A stretch of DNA of 55,712 bases from contig CAMFYL010000012.1 in NCBI GenBank assembly GCA_946002055.1, forward strand, positions 1 to 55,712. The letters run 5' to 3'. Below the pieces are notes generated by a model. The model did no database searches, was not told where the DNA came from, and was given only the letters and a program-made list of their open reading frames with translations. The translations under genes were made by a program, and so were the position numbers. Shown one piece after another: positions 1 through 7,765 of the stretch (within the stretch, counting starts at the first letter, position 1; each line of letters starts with the position of its first letter). The stretch comes from an uncultured Roseburia sp. (GTDB lineage Bacteria; Bacillota; Clostridia; Lachnospirales; Lachnospiraceae).

Positions 1-373
1 TTGTAGCGCCGGCAGATGAACCGTTCTGCTGCCCACTGCCATTATCAACAGCCACGGTGATTTCATCTTGCGAACTCTGACCTCCATCAGCTACACTTTC
101 ATGGCTATCCTTTTCCTTTCCCTGTTCCAAGTCAGAATCGGATTTCTCTTGATTCCTATCCTTAGAGTCCTTCTTACTGTCTCCGGCCTCATCCTTCGTA
201 GACGACTTCTTTCCGTCCGATTTCTCCCCGGCCTCCCGGGAAATCTCAGCCGTATCTCCCACCGACTTGGCAGGAGTAATCTTTGTATTCACCACTGCCA
301 CCACAAGGGTCACCACCACAACAAGTCCAATGATCATCCCACGAATGGTCTTTTTATTCTTCCATTTTTCCAT
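1..373 (-). CDS. Membrane-anchored protein under a cobalamin riboswitch (C-terminus beyond window)
   Basis: The gene starts at 373 (ATG, with AAGGAG 8 nt upstream) and runs off the left edge, so only about 124 residues are visible. A basic start (MEKWKNKK) leads into one hydrophobic segment at residues ~13-30, then a long acidic/lysine/serine-rich low-complexity linker (KSDGKKSS, KDSKDRNQEK), and at the edge what may be the start of a folded domain (DEITVAVDNGSG). This is a signal-anchor plus spacer, so the missing part should lie outside the membrane. A cobalamin riboswitch directly upstream implies a role in corrinoid uptake, binding or salvage. DUF4430 (transcobalamin-like) proteins often have this anchor-linker-domain layout and this control, but the diagnostic domain is not visible, so that identity is inference. 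Confidence 0.75.
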   Translation of the reverse strand, partial: MEKWKNKKTIRGMIIGLVVVVTLVVAVVNTKITPAKSVGDTAEISREAGEKSDGKKSSTKDEAGDSKKDSKDRNQEKSDSDLEQGKEKDSHESVADGGQSSQDEITVAVDNGSGQQNGSSAGAT

Positions 374-378
374 CAAAA

Positions 379-412
379 AAACTCCTTATCTCACACTCGA
401 GACAAGGAGTTT
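379..412 (-). terminator. Riboswitch expression platform: terminator hairpin that also holds the Shine-Dalgarno
   Basis: On the minus strand a 14-bp stem (one G-U pair) with a 6-nt loop is followed by a U tract that ends one base before the ATG at 373. The 3' arm contains AAGGAG, the only plausible ribosome binding site of the downstream gene. The hairpin could therefore act as an intrinsic terminator, as an SD sequestrator, or both. Confidence 0.85.
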
Positions 413-508
413 CTACCACTATGTATCCGCATCAAAACCAGCGCTATCTCTCATAACGCCGCTACATCAGTACAACCACTCCATCACCCAAGTGTCTTCC
501 CGTATAAT

Positions 509-681
509 ATATGACAGGTCTCCTGACTTCAAAGCTTGTCTGGCGTTTTGTTCCAGATACGATTGTCACCCTTCTCAGATCGTTCCAATGGATTGTGACG
601 CTCTTCCTTTTACACAGTAATGGCTGTTGCTCCGGATTCTCACCGGATTCCCTATTAAGCTAGAAAACCAACAATGGTTCT
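509..681 (-). promoter_or_regulatory. Cobalamin (B12) riboswitch aptamer
   Basis: Read on the minus strand, the segment contains the hallmark core AATAGGGAATCCGGTG followed by GAATCCGGAGCA and a CATTACTGT element, and ends with the B12-box sequence AGTCAGGAGACCTGTCAT. These are the conserved boxes of the adenosylcobalamin riboswitch in the right order and spacing (about 170 nt). The aptamer lies about 100 nt upstream of the terminator/SD hairpin at 379-412. By analogy with the class, ligand binding should turn the downstream gene off. Confidence 0.93.
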
Positions 682-687
682 TCGCAT

Positions 688-716
688 CATATATTAAGTA
701 TCAAATTGAATTCCAA
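688..716 (-). promoter_or_regulatory. Probable promoter of the cobalamin-riboswitch transcript
   Basis: On the minus strand TTGGAA, a 17-bp spacer and TATATG sit just upstream of the aptamer, placing the start near 681. The -10 is imperfect. The promoter lies only 10-38 bp upstream of the kinase stop codon (726), so it is squeezed into the intergenic space. Confidence 0.45.
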
Positions 717-725
717 GACATTCTA

Positions 726-3188
726 TCACACCATACCCAATAGCGCAAACAAATCTTCAATAACCTGAAGGGCTTTTTCATTTTCCAGATTAATCAGGAG
801 CTGCTTCAACTCATTGATACGTTTTTGAATTTCCTCCTCGTAGGCATTTGCCAAAAGCATTTCCATGGTCCTGTCTGCGCTGTCATAGTCCAGCTCCTCT
901 AAGGATATCTTTAGCATACTAAGCACACCTTGCATCCAGGAAACATCTGTCATCAAAGGCTTCTCCTCTTCCTGTGGCATCAATGGTGAAAGCTTATCCT
1001 CCAGTGCATCCATCTCTTCCATCAGCACCGGATGCAACATATGAATGCGCTCCATATTCTTATCTCTTGCTGCAAATTCCAAAATCTTTGCCACCGCTGA
1101 GAGCTGCATATATCCAAGCAATGCCAAATTGCTCTTGATGGCATGGACCTTGATTCGGTACAACTGCAATCCTTCTTCTTCCTGAAGCTTTCCATACAAG
1201 TCTGTCAACTCCTGCTTCAGTAGCGGTATCCCTTGGTAAAAATCCCTCACAGATTCCAAAAGCATATCCTCTTCTGGAAAGTGAAGCATGGCATACTCCC
1301 AATCAAATCCTTCCATATCCGGCAATGAAATTTCTTTCTTCTTTGGCTTTTTACTGTAGTCCTTCTCACATATTTGAAGTTGTGTTCCACACAGTGCCAT
1401 CTGCTCGATAATAATATTCTCCAGTATCTGTGGGTCGATAGGCTTTGAAATATAATCGGCAAATCCCACCTCCAGGTATTCCTCCCTTGCCCCATCAATG
1501 GCGTTGGCCGTTAGGATGATAACCGGGGTATCCTTGCACAAATTATCCTGCATTTCCTGCATATACATCAGTGTTTCCACACCATCCAGTTCCGGCATCA
1601 TATGATCCATAAAAATCAAATCATAATGCTTTCTCTTCACCAGCTCCAGACAACTATACCCATTGTCCACGTCGTCAATGTTTGCATCTGTTTCCTCCAA
1701 AAGGTGTCGGAATACCTTGCGGTTCATTGCGTTATCATCCACCACAAGAATATCCAGCTCCGGAGCATACACGGCTATTCTCTTTCCACTGTTCTGTTGT
1801 TCGATACGCTCTGAGATGTCAAATTCTTTGATTGGAGTCTCGTCCATTACCTTCTGGTCTAACTGAAAGAAAAAGGTTGTACCAACACCGTATTCACTTT
1901 CCACCTGCAGGTTACTTCCCATCATCTGAAGAAAGTTCCATGTTATGACCATACCAAGACCTGTACCTTCGATGTTTCGATTTTTCTTCTCGTCGATTCT
2001 TTCAAAAGCTTCAAACAGCTTGTGGATATCCTGTTCCTTGATTCCCACACCACTATCGGAAACCTTAAATAACAGTTTGGCAGTAAAATCCTCTATATAC
2101 CCCTCAACGGAAAGAACAATTCCCCCTTCATGTGTATACTTCACCGCATTGCTTAACAGGTTATTCAAAATCTGGCGGAGGCGTTTCTCGTCCCCCCATA
2201 ATCTTGTGGGCAAATCCGGATCAACCTTCACATCAAAGGAAATCCCCTTTTCCTTTGCTCGTATTGCAAACATCATGGCTGTATCATGTAGCAGGCTGCT
2301 AAGACCATACTCCTCCTCTATCAGTTCCATTTTGCCGGATTCAATACGAGACAAATCAAGAATTTCATTGACAATACTCAGCAGGGATTCTGTGGCTGTT
2401 CGAATATCCCTGGCCAAATCTAACACATACTCCTCGTTGCTCTGACGCAAAATCATCTCGTTCATACCCAACACGGTATTAATCGGTGTACGAATTTCAT
2501 GGGACATATTTGCCAAGAAATTACTCTTGGCATTGTTGGCAATCTCAGCGTCTTTCTTTGCTCTATTGGCGCGTTTTGTAGCCTCCACCAAATCTTCTGT
2601 CCGCTGACTTGCCAGCTTCTCCTGACGTCGATAGAGAAGTGCCTGAAACTTGATAATAAATCCAACGGTCAAGGAAGTAATCATAGCCCCCTGTACCACA
2701 TCAACAAACATTCCGAAATTTGACAAAGGCGGTGTCACAAGCTCAGGATAATAATAACTCAGCACATAACAGGCACTAATGATAACGAAATCGACACCTA
2801 CAAGGATGGCGCAATGAATTCCGTCTGCCAGTAGGAAGATAAAGATAATACCCAAGCTGAACCAACTGCTCATACCGCTGTAGACTCCGCCGCAGGCAAA
2901 AAACATAATGGGAAAGAATATGTAGCCCACAGAAACAATCAGAATATCTACTGCACGATCAAACTTCCCCCTATAATTGGCTTCATAAAATGCAAAAGTG
3001 CACAACACAATGGTAGCAACCACCGGCGGTATCTGCGCCATAGGCATTGTGGAGAAAAATGATAAAACCACCGATACTGTTCCACTGACCACTGCAATCA
3101 ACAACATAATATTGAACAAAACAAGCTGCATTCCCTGATTTGCCACATTAAAAAAACTATCTTTTGTCCTTTGAAATATTTTTCTCAT
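726..3188 (-). CDS. Hybrid sensor histidine kinase (membrane sensor - HisKA - HATPase - REC - HPt)
   Basis: An 820-aa phosphorelay protein with every relay domain in one chain. Residues ~20-185 form about six hydrophobic segments with no sizeable extracellular domain, so the signal is probably sensed in or at the membrane. A coiled coil (~185-220) leads to the HisKA H-box with His230 (MSHEIRTP), then HATPase_c with N box NNLLSNAVKYT (~342-352), SDSGVGI and GTGLGM. The receiver domain (~478-595) has the acidic pair VDD and phosphoacceptor Asp528 (IFMDHMMP). A C-terminal HPt domain carries His682 (VHAIKSN). It is monocistronic: its own promoter lies at 3234-3262 and the upstream gene is cut off by a terminator. 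No output regulator is adjacent; a CheY-like protein and a lone HPt protein occur elsewhere in the window. Confidence 0.93.
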   Translation of the reverse strand: MRKIFQRTKDSFFNVANQGMQLVLFNIMLLIAVVSGTVSVVLSFFSTMPMAQIPPVVATIVLCTFAFYEANYRGKFDRAVDILIVSVGYIFFPIMFFACGGVYSGMSSWFSLGIIFIFLLADGIHCAILVGVDFVIISACYVLSYYYPELVTPPLSNFGMFVDVVQGAMITSLTVGFIIKFQALLYRRQEKLASQRTEDLVEATKRANRAKKDAEIANNAKSNFLANMSHEIRTPINTVLGMNEMILRQSNEEYVLDLARDIRTATESLLSIVNEILDLSRIESGKMELIEEEYGLSSLLHDTAMMFAIRAKEKGISFDVKVDPDLPTRLWGDEKRLRQILNNLLSNAVKYTHEGGIVLSVEGYIEDFTAKLLFKVSDSGVGIKEQDIHKLFEAFERIDEKKNRNIEGTGLGMVITWNFLQMMGSNLQVESEYGVGTTFFFQLDQKVMDETPIKEFDISERIEQQNSGKRIAVYAPELDILVVDDNAMNRKVFRHLLEETDANIDDVDNGYSCLELVKRKHYDLIFMDHMMPELDGVETLMYMQEMQDNLCKDTPVIILTANAIDGAREEYLEVGFADYISKPIDPQILENIIIEQMALCGTQLQICEKDYSKKPKKKEISLPDMEGFDWEYAMLHFPEEDMLLESVRDFYQGIPLLKQELTDLYGKLQEEEGLQLYRIKVHAIKSNLALLGYMQLSAVAKILEFAARDKNMERIHMLHPVLMEEMDALEDKLSPLMPQEEEKPLMTDVSWMQGVLSMLKISLEELDYDSADRTMEMLLANAYEEEIQKRINELKQLLINLENEKALQVIEDLFALLGMV

Positions 3189-3233
3189 CCCTCGTAACCC
3201 TTCTGACGATTCACTCTATTATCAGACAATTCT

Positions 3234-3262
3234 ATTATAATCAACTGCATGAGAAATGACAA
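3234..3262 (-). promoter_or_regulatory. Sigma-A type promoter of the hybrid kinase gene
   Basis: TTGTCA, a 17-bp spacer and TATAAT on the minus strand, about 45 bp upstream of the kinase start at 3188. Confidence 0.75.
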
Positions 3263-3263
3263 T

Positions 3264-3293
3264 AAAAAAGAAGTCTCATTGCTGAAACCTCTT
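3264..3293 (-). terminator. Intrinsic terminator after the J-domain gene
   Basis: On the minus strand a 10-bp stem (two G-U pairs, 6-nt loop) is followed by UUUUUU. It abuts the -35 of the kinase promoter and separates the two transcription units. Confidence 0.8.
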
Positions 3294-3315
3294 TCTTACT
3301 ATATACTATATCCTA

Positions 3316-3831
3316 TTATGCTTCCAAAGCCATACTTAGCTTTTGGTATTCGTTATTGATTTCCTGAATTGTGGATGTATCTCCTGCCGCATTATCAGGA
3401 TGATAAATCTTAATTAAGTCTTTGTATCGTTTCTTCAAAGAATCCCGATTCTCTACGCCTACAAAGAACATCTCTCCCTGCACAACATTGCTGCTTTCCC
3501 GCTCTCTTGACTGGAATTCATTCACGCGGTCATAGAACGCCTTCTGTTGCTCAAACTTGGCCTTATCCGTGGCAAACTTCTGAAGCTCCTCTTCCAAGAT
3601 GCGAAGCTTCATCTCAAACAACTCCTGCTCGCGATGCAAGCGCTGCTCTTCCCACTCCATTCGTCGCTTAAACTCTTCCATCTCCCGCTCAAGGGATGTG
3701 CGGGCATTCTCAATCTCTTTCTTCTGCTCCTCAAGTGCCTGTCTCTGTCTTGCGATCTCAACTGTCTCATTAAAACACCAACCGGAAAACGCCGCCTGCC
3801 GGTTCTCTCCGGCAGTAAATGCCTGATCCAT
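3316..3831 (-). CDS. Coiled-coil protein with C-terminal J-domain (DnaJ-like)
   Basis: 171 aa from ATG 3831, chosen because GAGAAGGAGAG lies about 7 nt upstream; an in-frame codon 14 residues earlier lacks a site. Residues ~25-105 are an uninterrupted charged heptad-rich coiled coil (RQALEEQKKEIENART, EFKRRMEWEEQRLHREQELF). The last ~50 residues are a J-domain: helix II (SLKKRYKDLIKIY), the invariant HPD tripeptide (YHPDNAAG), then helix III (IQEINNEYQKLSMAL). HPD indicates stimulation of an Hsp70 (DnaK) ATPase. The coiled coil replaces the Gly/Phe and zinc regions of DnaJ, so this is a class III J-protein that probably recruits DnaK to a specific partner, which is unknown. Confidence 0.85.
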   Translation of the reverse strand: MDQAFTAGENRQAAFSGWCFNETVEIARQRQALEEQKKEIENARTSLEREMEEFKRRMEWEEQRLHREQELFEMKLRILEEELQKFATDKAKFEQQKAFYDRVNEFQSRERESSNVVQGEMFFVGVENRDSLKKRYKDLIKIYHPDNAAGDTSTIQEINNEYQKLSMALEA

Positions 3832-3990
3832 GGCACACTCTCCTTCTCTATATATAGTAGTTTCCTTGGTCACACTATATATTGTCCATCTTTTCCAAAA
3901 ACTCCAAGAGCATTATACAACATTTTGTGACAAAAGTCTATATTCTTTTTCCGCTGGAAGAAGAAAAAAATACAATATCTTGTGTTTTTC

Positions 3991-5739
3991 TTACCGGGGG
4001 ATGGCGTCCGCTGCACAGAGCTTTCCCCAGCCGGTCTTAGGAGAAGGCATACTTTCCTGATACAGCGGTTTTGCCCCTCGCAAAAGATATGCTTTTACTT
4101 TCTCTCCATATAAGAACAAATCATTTTTCTCAACAATCCCCCACTGCATCAAAAGGGCCGCTGTGCCTGTAACAAACGGCGCTGCCATAGACGTGCCGCT
4201 TCTCATCTGATATCCGCCTCCCACCGCGCAGGATACAATATCCACCCCGGGTGCCACCAAATCCGGTTTCACCTGGGACAATTCCCAGGTATACCCCCGC
4301 CCGGAAAAGGACGCATACTGATTTCGTCTGCTGTCATATGCTCCCACAGAAATCACATTGCCGGCCGTGGATGGAATGGTGAGACTGGTCTCTTGAGAAG
4401 GATTCAAAAATCCGGTTCTAAGATTCAACACACCTCCCGAGGGAAGCCACATGGCAAAATTCCCATCCTTCACTGCCCTAGACTGCAATCGAATGCTCCA
4501 CACCCCGCCATCCAGATAACTTTCCCTCGGCAAAAAGGCGTAGAAGAACTCCTCATATATGGTATAAGGACTGGGAAATCCCGGATAGAGATACACGGTG
4601 GTATTCTGCCATGTGCCCGAAAGAACACCTGATGTGGCATCACCAGCCGCCCCCTGTGTCATTTCACTTTGCCCCCTTACATAACGAATGACTTCCTGCC
4701 CATCCGGGGCAAGGAGCACAATATCCATCTCGTCCTGATAGTTCTTCCAAAGTTGCAGATTCACATTGCTCTCGAAAGCATCTATGGCAATTTCAATTTC
4801 CACCTGCTGATTGGAGGTAAGTCTTCCCTGACGGTGAAGGGCAGTATTTCCCTCATTTCCCGTGCCCACCACAATGCTCATCTGCCACTGATTTGCCACC
4901 TGAGAAAGGTATGTTTCCAACAAGGATTCTCCCGTGTGGGAGCCATAGTTATTTCCGAAGCTTATATTGATTGCAACAGGCAATCCCATCCCTTGAGCCT
5001 TGTTCTTCACATACTCAACCCCCTCCATCAGCTGGGTTGTTTTGGGAAATCCGCCGGGTCTGGCATTTCCAAGCTTTACCACAATAAGCGTACTCTCATA
5101 TGCCACACCCAAATATCTGCCATCTGATGCCCTTCCATTTCCCGCTGCAATTCCTGCCACGTGGGTTCCATGGCCCGAAGGATCCTGGGTAGGAACAAGG
5201 GCAAGTGCTTCTTTTCTTGTGCTCTGACGCAACGCCTCATTGATTTGCTCCCTGGAATACTCCACCCCATCATCCCATATCCAAGCGATTCTTGTGGTTC
5301 CATCCTCATTTCGGAAATCCGGGTGGAAATAGTCAATTCCGGAATCTATCACCGCCACCAAAACTCCTGTCCCGGTCAATGTCCCTGCCCGGGTAATCCC
5401 CTCGCGCAGCGGTGTGATGCAAGAAGCTTGCACTCCCTGATTCACTTCCGTCTGCAGCCGCTTTGGCTGTTCCACATAAATAACCTCCGATTCCTCTGCC
5501 AGATTTGACACCTCTTCCTCCGGCACAAGACCAATCACATATCCCCCGCTGAGCTCACGAAAAAACGCTTCAGGATATTTATCCCGAAGCGTCTCAAGGG
5601 AGCCTGCCACACGAAGCAGAACTTCCCACGTATCTGTTGTAAAAGAAAACCCTGAGGATAAACTCTCTGATTTCTGTCGCTCTTCCTCCGGCAGCTGCAA
5701 TGCCAAGCCCAAAGCCGGGTCTATCTTGTCATTTTCCAT
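3991..5739 (-). CDS. Csp-like S8 (subtilisin family) serine protease
   Basis: 582 aa from ATG 5739, one base after the stop of the upstream small gene, so translation is probably coupled; no good SD is visible. The subtilase triad is intact: Asp132 (VAVIDSGIDYFHPDF), His190 (SGHGTHVAGIAAG) and Ser517 (SGTSMAAPF), with an oxyanion Asn in GTGNEG. A large insertion (~290-480) between Asn and Ser regions corresponds to the jelly-roll insert of Clostridia Csp proteases. The N-terminal ~110 residues resemble their prodomain. There is no signal peptide. Csp proteases process cortex hydrolases in spore germination in some Clostridia, but many Lachnospiraceae carry several paralogues of unknown function, so a germination role is not established here. 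Confidence 0.85.
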   Translation of the reverse strand: MENDKIDPALGLALQLPEEERQKSESLSSGFSFTTDTWEVLLRVAGSLETLRDKYPEAFFRELSGGYVIGLVPEEEVSNLAEESEVIYVEQPKRLQTEVNQGVQASCITPLREGITRAGTLTGTGVLVAVIDSGIDYFHPDFRNEDGTTRIAWIWDDGVEYSREQINEALRQSTRKEALALVPTQDPSGHGTHVAGIAAGNGRASDGRYLGVAYESTLIVVKLGNARPGGFPKTTQLMEGVEYVKNKAQGMGLPVAINISFGNNYGSHTGESLLETYLSQVANQWQMSIVVGTGNEGNTALHRQGRLTSNQQVEIEIAIDAFESNVNLQLWKNYQDEMDIVLLAPDGQEVIRYVRGQSEMTQGAAGDATSGVLSGTWQNTTVYLYPGFPSPYTIYEEFFYAFLPRESYLDGGVWSIRLQSRAVKDGNFAMWLPSGGVLNLRTGFLNPSQETSLTIPSTAGNVISVGAYDSRRNQYASFSGRGYTWELSQVKPDLVAPGVDIVSCAVGGGYQMRSGTSMAAPFVTGTAALLMQWGIVEKNDLFLYGEKVKAYLLRGAKPLYQESMPSPKTGWGKLCAADAIPR

Positions 5740-5740
5740 A

Positions 5741-5923
5741 TTACATCTGATGGCGCACGATGAGGTATTCATCATTGGACTGATAAAATGGACATTCACT
5801 GGTATTTCCCGTCAAAAACTTTACCATGTCGTCCTCATCCAGATTCATATCACATACGTAACATTCATCTTCGTCGTCATAAACAAAGTTGTTACACATA
5901 TCGCAATTACTCACCTGTGCCAT
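5741..5923 (-). CDS. Small Cys-rich acidic protein (DUF6472-like)
   Basis: 60 aa from ATG 5923, set by GAGGAGG 7 nt upstream; an in-frame ATG 7 codons earlier would put the SD inside the coding region. Four Cys in two CxxC pairs (CDMCNNF, CYVC) separated by an acidic loop and a fifth Cys (TSECPFY) suggest a small zinc ribbon. It matches what I recall of the DUF6472 family, which is widespread in Lachnospiraceae and uncharacterised. It abuts the Csp-like protease (1-nt gap) and follows a 63-aa membrane protein, so the three are probably co-transcribed. Confidence 0.8.
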   Translation of the reverse strand: MAQVSNCDMCNNFVYDDEDECYVCDMNLDEDDMVKFLTGNTSECPFYQSNDEYLIVRHQM

Positions 5924-5947
5924 GCCATATCCTCCTCTACCCAAAAA

Positions 5948-6139
5948 TCAATTCACAAAATATCCAACTACAACCCGCAATACACCACCAACAAGGCAGG
6001 CTGCAAGGATTGCTGCCAGCATAATGGCGTACTGGTATTCCTGGTGTTCTTTGCCCCACTTGGTATGGCCAATCCAGATGTAAAGACCAAGACCTGCAAA
6101 GATAGCAATTAAATTAATGGTTAATCCAAACCAATCCAT
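5948..6139 (-). CDS. Small membrane protein, two predicted TM helices (unknown)
   Basis: 63 aa with hydrophobic segments at ~5-23 and ~38-60 joined by a short charged loop (GHTKWGKEHQEY). AGGAG lies upstream of ATG 6139. It sits between the small multidrug-export homologue and the Cys-rich peptide with gaps of 15-25 nt. I do not recognise the family. Confidence 0.7.
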   Translation of the reverse strand: MDWFGLTINLIAIFAGLGLYIWIGHTKWGKEHQEYQYAIMLAAILAACLVGGVLRVVVGYFVN

Positions 6140-6154
6140 AATACAATCTCTCCT

Positions 6155-6655
6155 CTAATGAACAATGGCACCCAAAAGTCCATAGGATACAAAGCTCATA
6201 ATAACCGTTGCAATAGCAATACCAATCAGCTCAGCCACAACTGCCTTCTTGATATCCATTTCCAAAAGTGCCGCAATCAGTGATCCCATCCAGGCACCTG
6301 TTCCCGGAAGTGGGATTCCCACAAAAAGAACAAGACCCATAAATTCATACTGTGTCACCTTGCCACTCTTTGACATGGCGCGCTTCTCCAAACGCTCAAT
6401 AAGTCCACGGAACATCTTAAACTTTTTCATCCATGCAAAAATTGCTCTGATAAAGAAAAGAATAAATGGGATTGGAATAATATTTCCAATAATACTGATT
6501 GGAATTGCCTTAAGGATGGGAACCTTTAGCAGGGATGCTGCCAAAAGTCCGCCTCGTAACTCCAAAAACGGGCACATAGAAATAATGAAAACTACCACTT
6601 CCTCTGACACATACTGTCCCAAAGTGGAGGAAAACAACTGTACTAATGATTCCAT
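6155..6655 (-). CDS. COG2426-type small multidrug-export / membrane protein
   Basis: 166 aa, about the usual family length. Features are an N-terminal acidic-hydrophobic segment (ISMCPFLELRGGLLAA), a central basic loop (KKFKMFRGLIERLEKR), the Pro/Gly-rich VGIPLPGTGAWMGSL and a hydrophobic C-terminus. ELRGG and PLPGTGAW are hallmark motifs of the Pfam 'putative small multi-drug export protein' family. Despite the name, the transported substrate is not established. It lies 22 nt downstream of hisC in the same direction. Confidence 0.85.
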   Translation of the reverse strand: MESLVQLFSSTLGQYVSEEVVVFIISMCPFLELRGGLLAASLLKVPILKAIPISIIGNIIPIPFILFFIRAIFAWMKKFKMFRGLIERLEKRAMSKSGKVTQYEFMGLVLFVGIPLPGTGAWMGSLIAALLEMDIKKAVVAELIGIAIATVIMSFVSYGLLGAIVH

Positions 6656-6677
6656 AAAAATAACTCCTTATATTATC

Positions 6678-7736
6678 TTATTGATTAATAATTTCCTTTA
6701 ACGCTGCCACCAAGGCTTCCATCTCCTGATTGGTTCCTATGGTAATTCTCAGGCAGTTATCAATGCGAGGCTTGTTAAAGTAACGAACAAAAATGCCCCG
6801 CTGCTTCAGTTCCTCAAAGATCGTCTTTGCATCTACACGCTTATGACTGGCAAAAACAAAGTTCGCCTTAGAGTCCGGCATGGTAAATCCAAGTTCTTGT
6901 AACTGCTTCTTGGTCCATTCTCTGGTGTCTATAATCCGCTCCACCTGCTCACTAAAGTATGCCTGATCCTCCACAGCTGCTTTTCCAAGCAAAATGGTAA
7001 GACGGTCCATAGTATAGGAGTTAAAGGAATACTTGCAATCATTCAGATATTGAATAAGCTTTGGATTTCCCATAGCAAAGCCAATACGGCTTCCCGCCAT
7101 GGAGCGGGACTTTGAAAAGGTCTGTACCACCAGCAGATTATCATATGTGTCAATCAAAGGCAAAACACTTTTTGCGCCAAAATCCACATAGGCTTCATCA
7201 ATAATCACAATAGAATCCGGATTGTTGCGGATAATTTCTTCTAACACACCATCCGGCTCCTCCACGCCTGTAGGTGCATTTGGATTTGGAATGACAATTC
7301 CACCATTTGCCTTGCAATAATCAGATGCCACAATAGAGAAGTTTTCATCTAGTGGCTGTACTTCATATGGTATGCGAAATAATTCTGCCCATACATCATA
7401 AAAGGAATAAGTGATGTCTGGGAAAAGCACCGGCTTTTGGCTTCCAAAAAAGGTAAGAAATGCCATAGCCAAAACGTCGTCTGAGCCCACACCCACAAAT
7501 ACCTGATTGGATGCCAATCCCTTTTGTTCTGCAATGGCATCCACCAAATCGCGAATTTCAGGGTCCGGATATAGTCGAAGCTCATCCGCCGAAAAATCCC
7601 TTAATACCTTTTCCACGCCGGGTGCAGGGGGATAAGGATTCTCGTTTGTATTTAGCTTGATAATATCTTTTTGTTTTGGTTGTTCTCCCGGTACATAAGG
7701 AACTACCTTACGCACATATGCTTCCCATGAACTCAT
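6678..7736 (-). CDS. hisC: Histidinol-phosphate aminotransferase
   Basis: 352 aa from ATG 7736, chosen because AGGAG lies 8 nt upstream; an upstream in-frame start lacks an SD. It catalyses the PLP-dependent transamination of imidazole-acetol phosphate in histidine synthesis. Fold type I aminotransferase motifs are present: NENPYPP near the N-terminus, NPNAPTG (~151-157), DEAYVDF (~179-185), and the PLP lysine Lys209 (TFSKSRSMAGSRIGF). Length is normal. No other his gene is in the window. Orphan HisC paralogues can also act on aromatic or other substrates, so the substrate is probable rather than certain. Confidence 0.9.
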   Translation of the reverse strand: MSSWEAYVRKVVPYVPGEQPKQKDIIKLNTNENPYPPAPGVEKVLRDFSADELRLYPDPEIRDLVDAIAEQKGLASNQVFVGVGSDDVLAMAFLTFFGSQKPVLFPDITYSFYDVWAELFRIPYEVQPLDENFSIVASDYCKANGGIVIPNPNAPTGVEEPDGVLEEIIRNNPDSIVIIDEAYVDFGAKSVLPLIDTYDNLLVVQTFSKSRSMAGSRIGFAMGNPKLIQYLNDCKYSFNSYTMDRLTILLGKAAVEDQAYFSEQVERIIDTREWTKKQLQELGFTMPDSKANFVFASHKRVDAKTIFEELKQRGIFVRYFNKPRIDNCLRITIGTNQEMEALVAALKEIINQ

Positions 7737-7765
7737 ATCACCATCTCCTATTTGTGTCATTGCCC

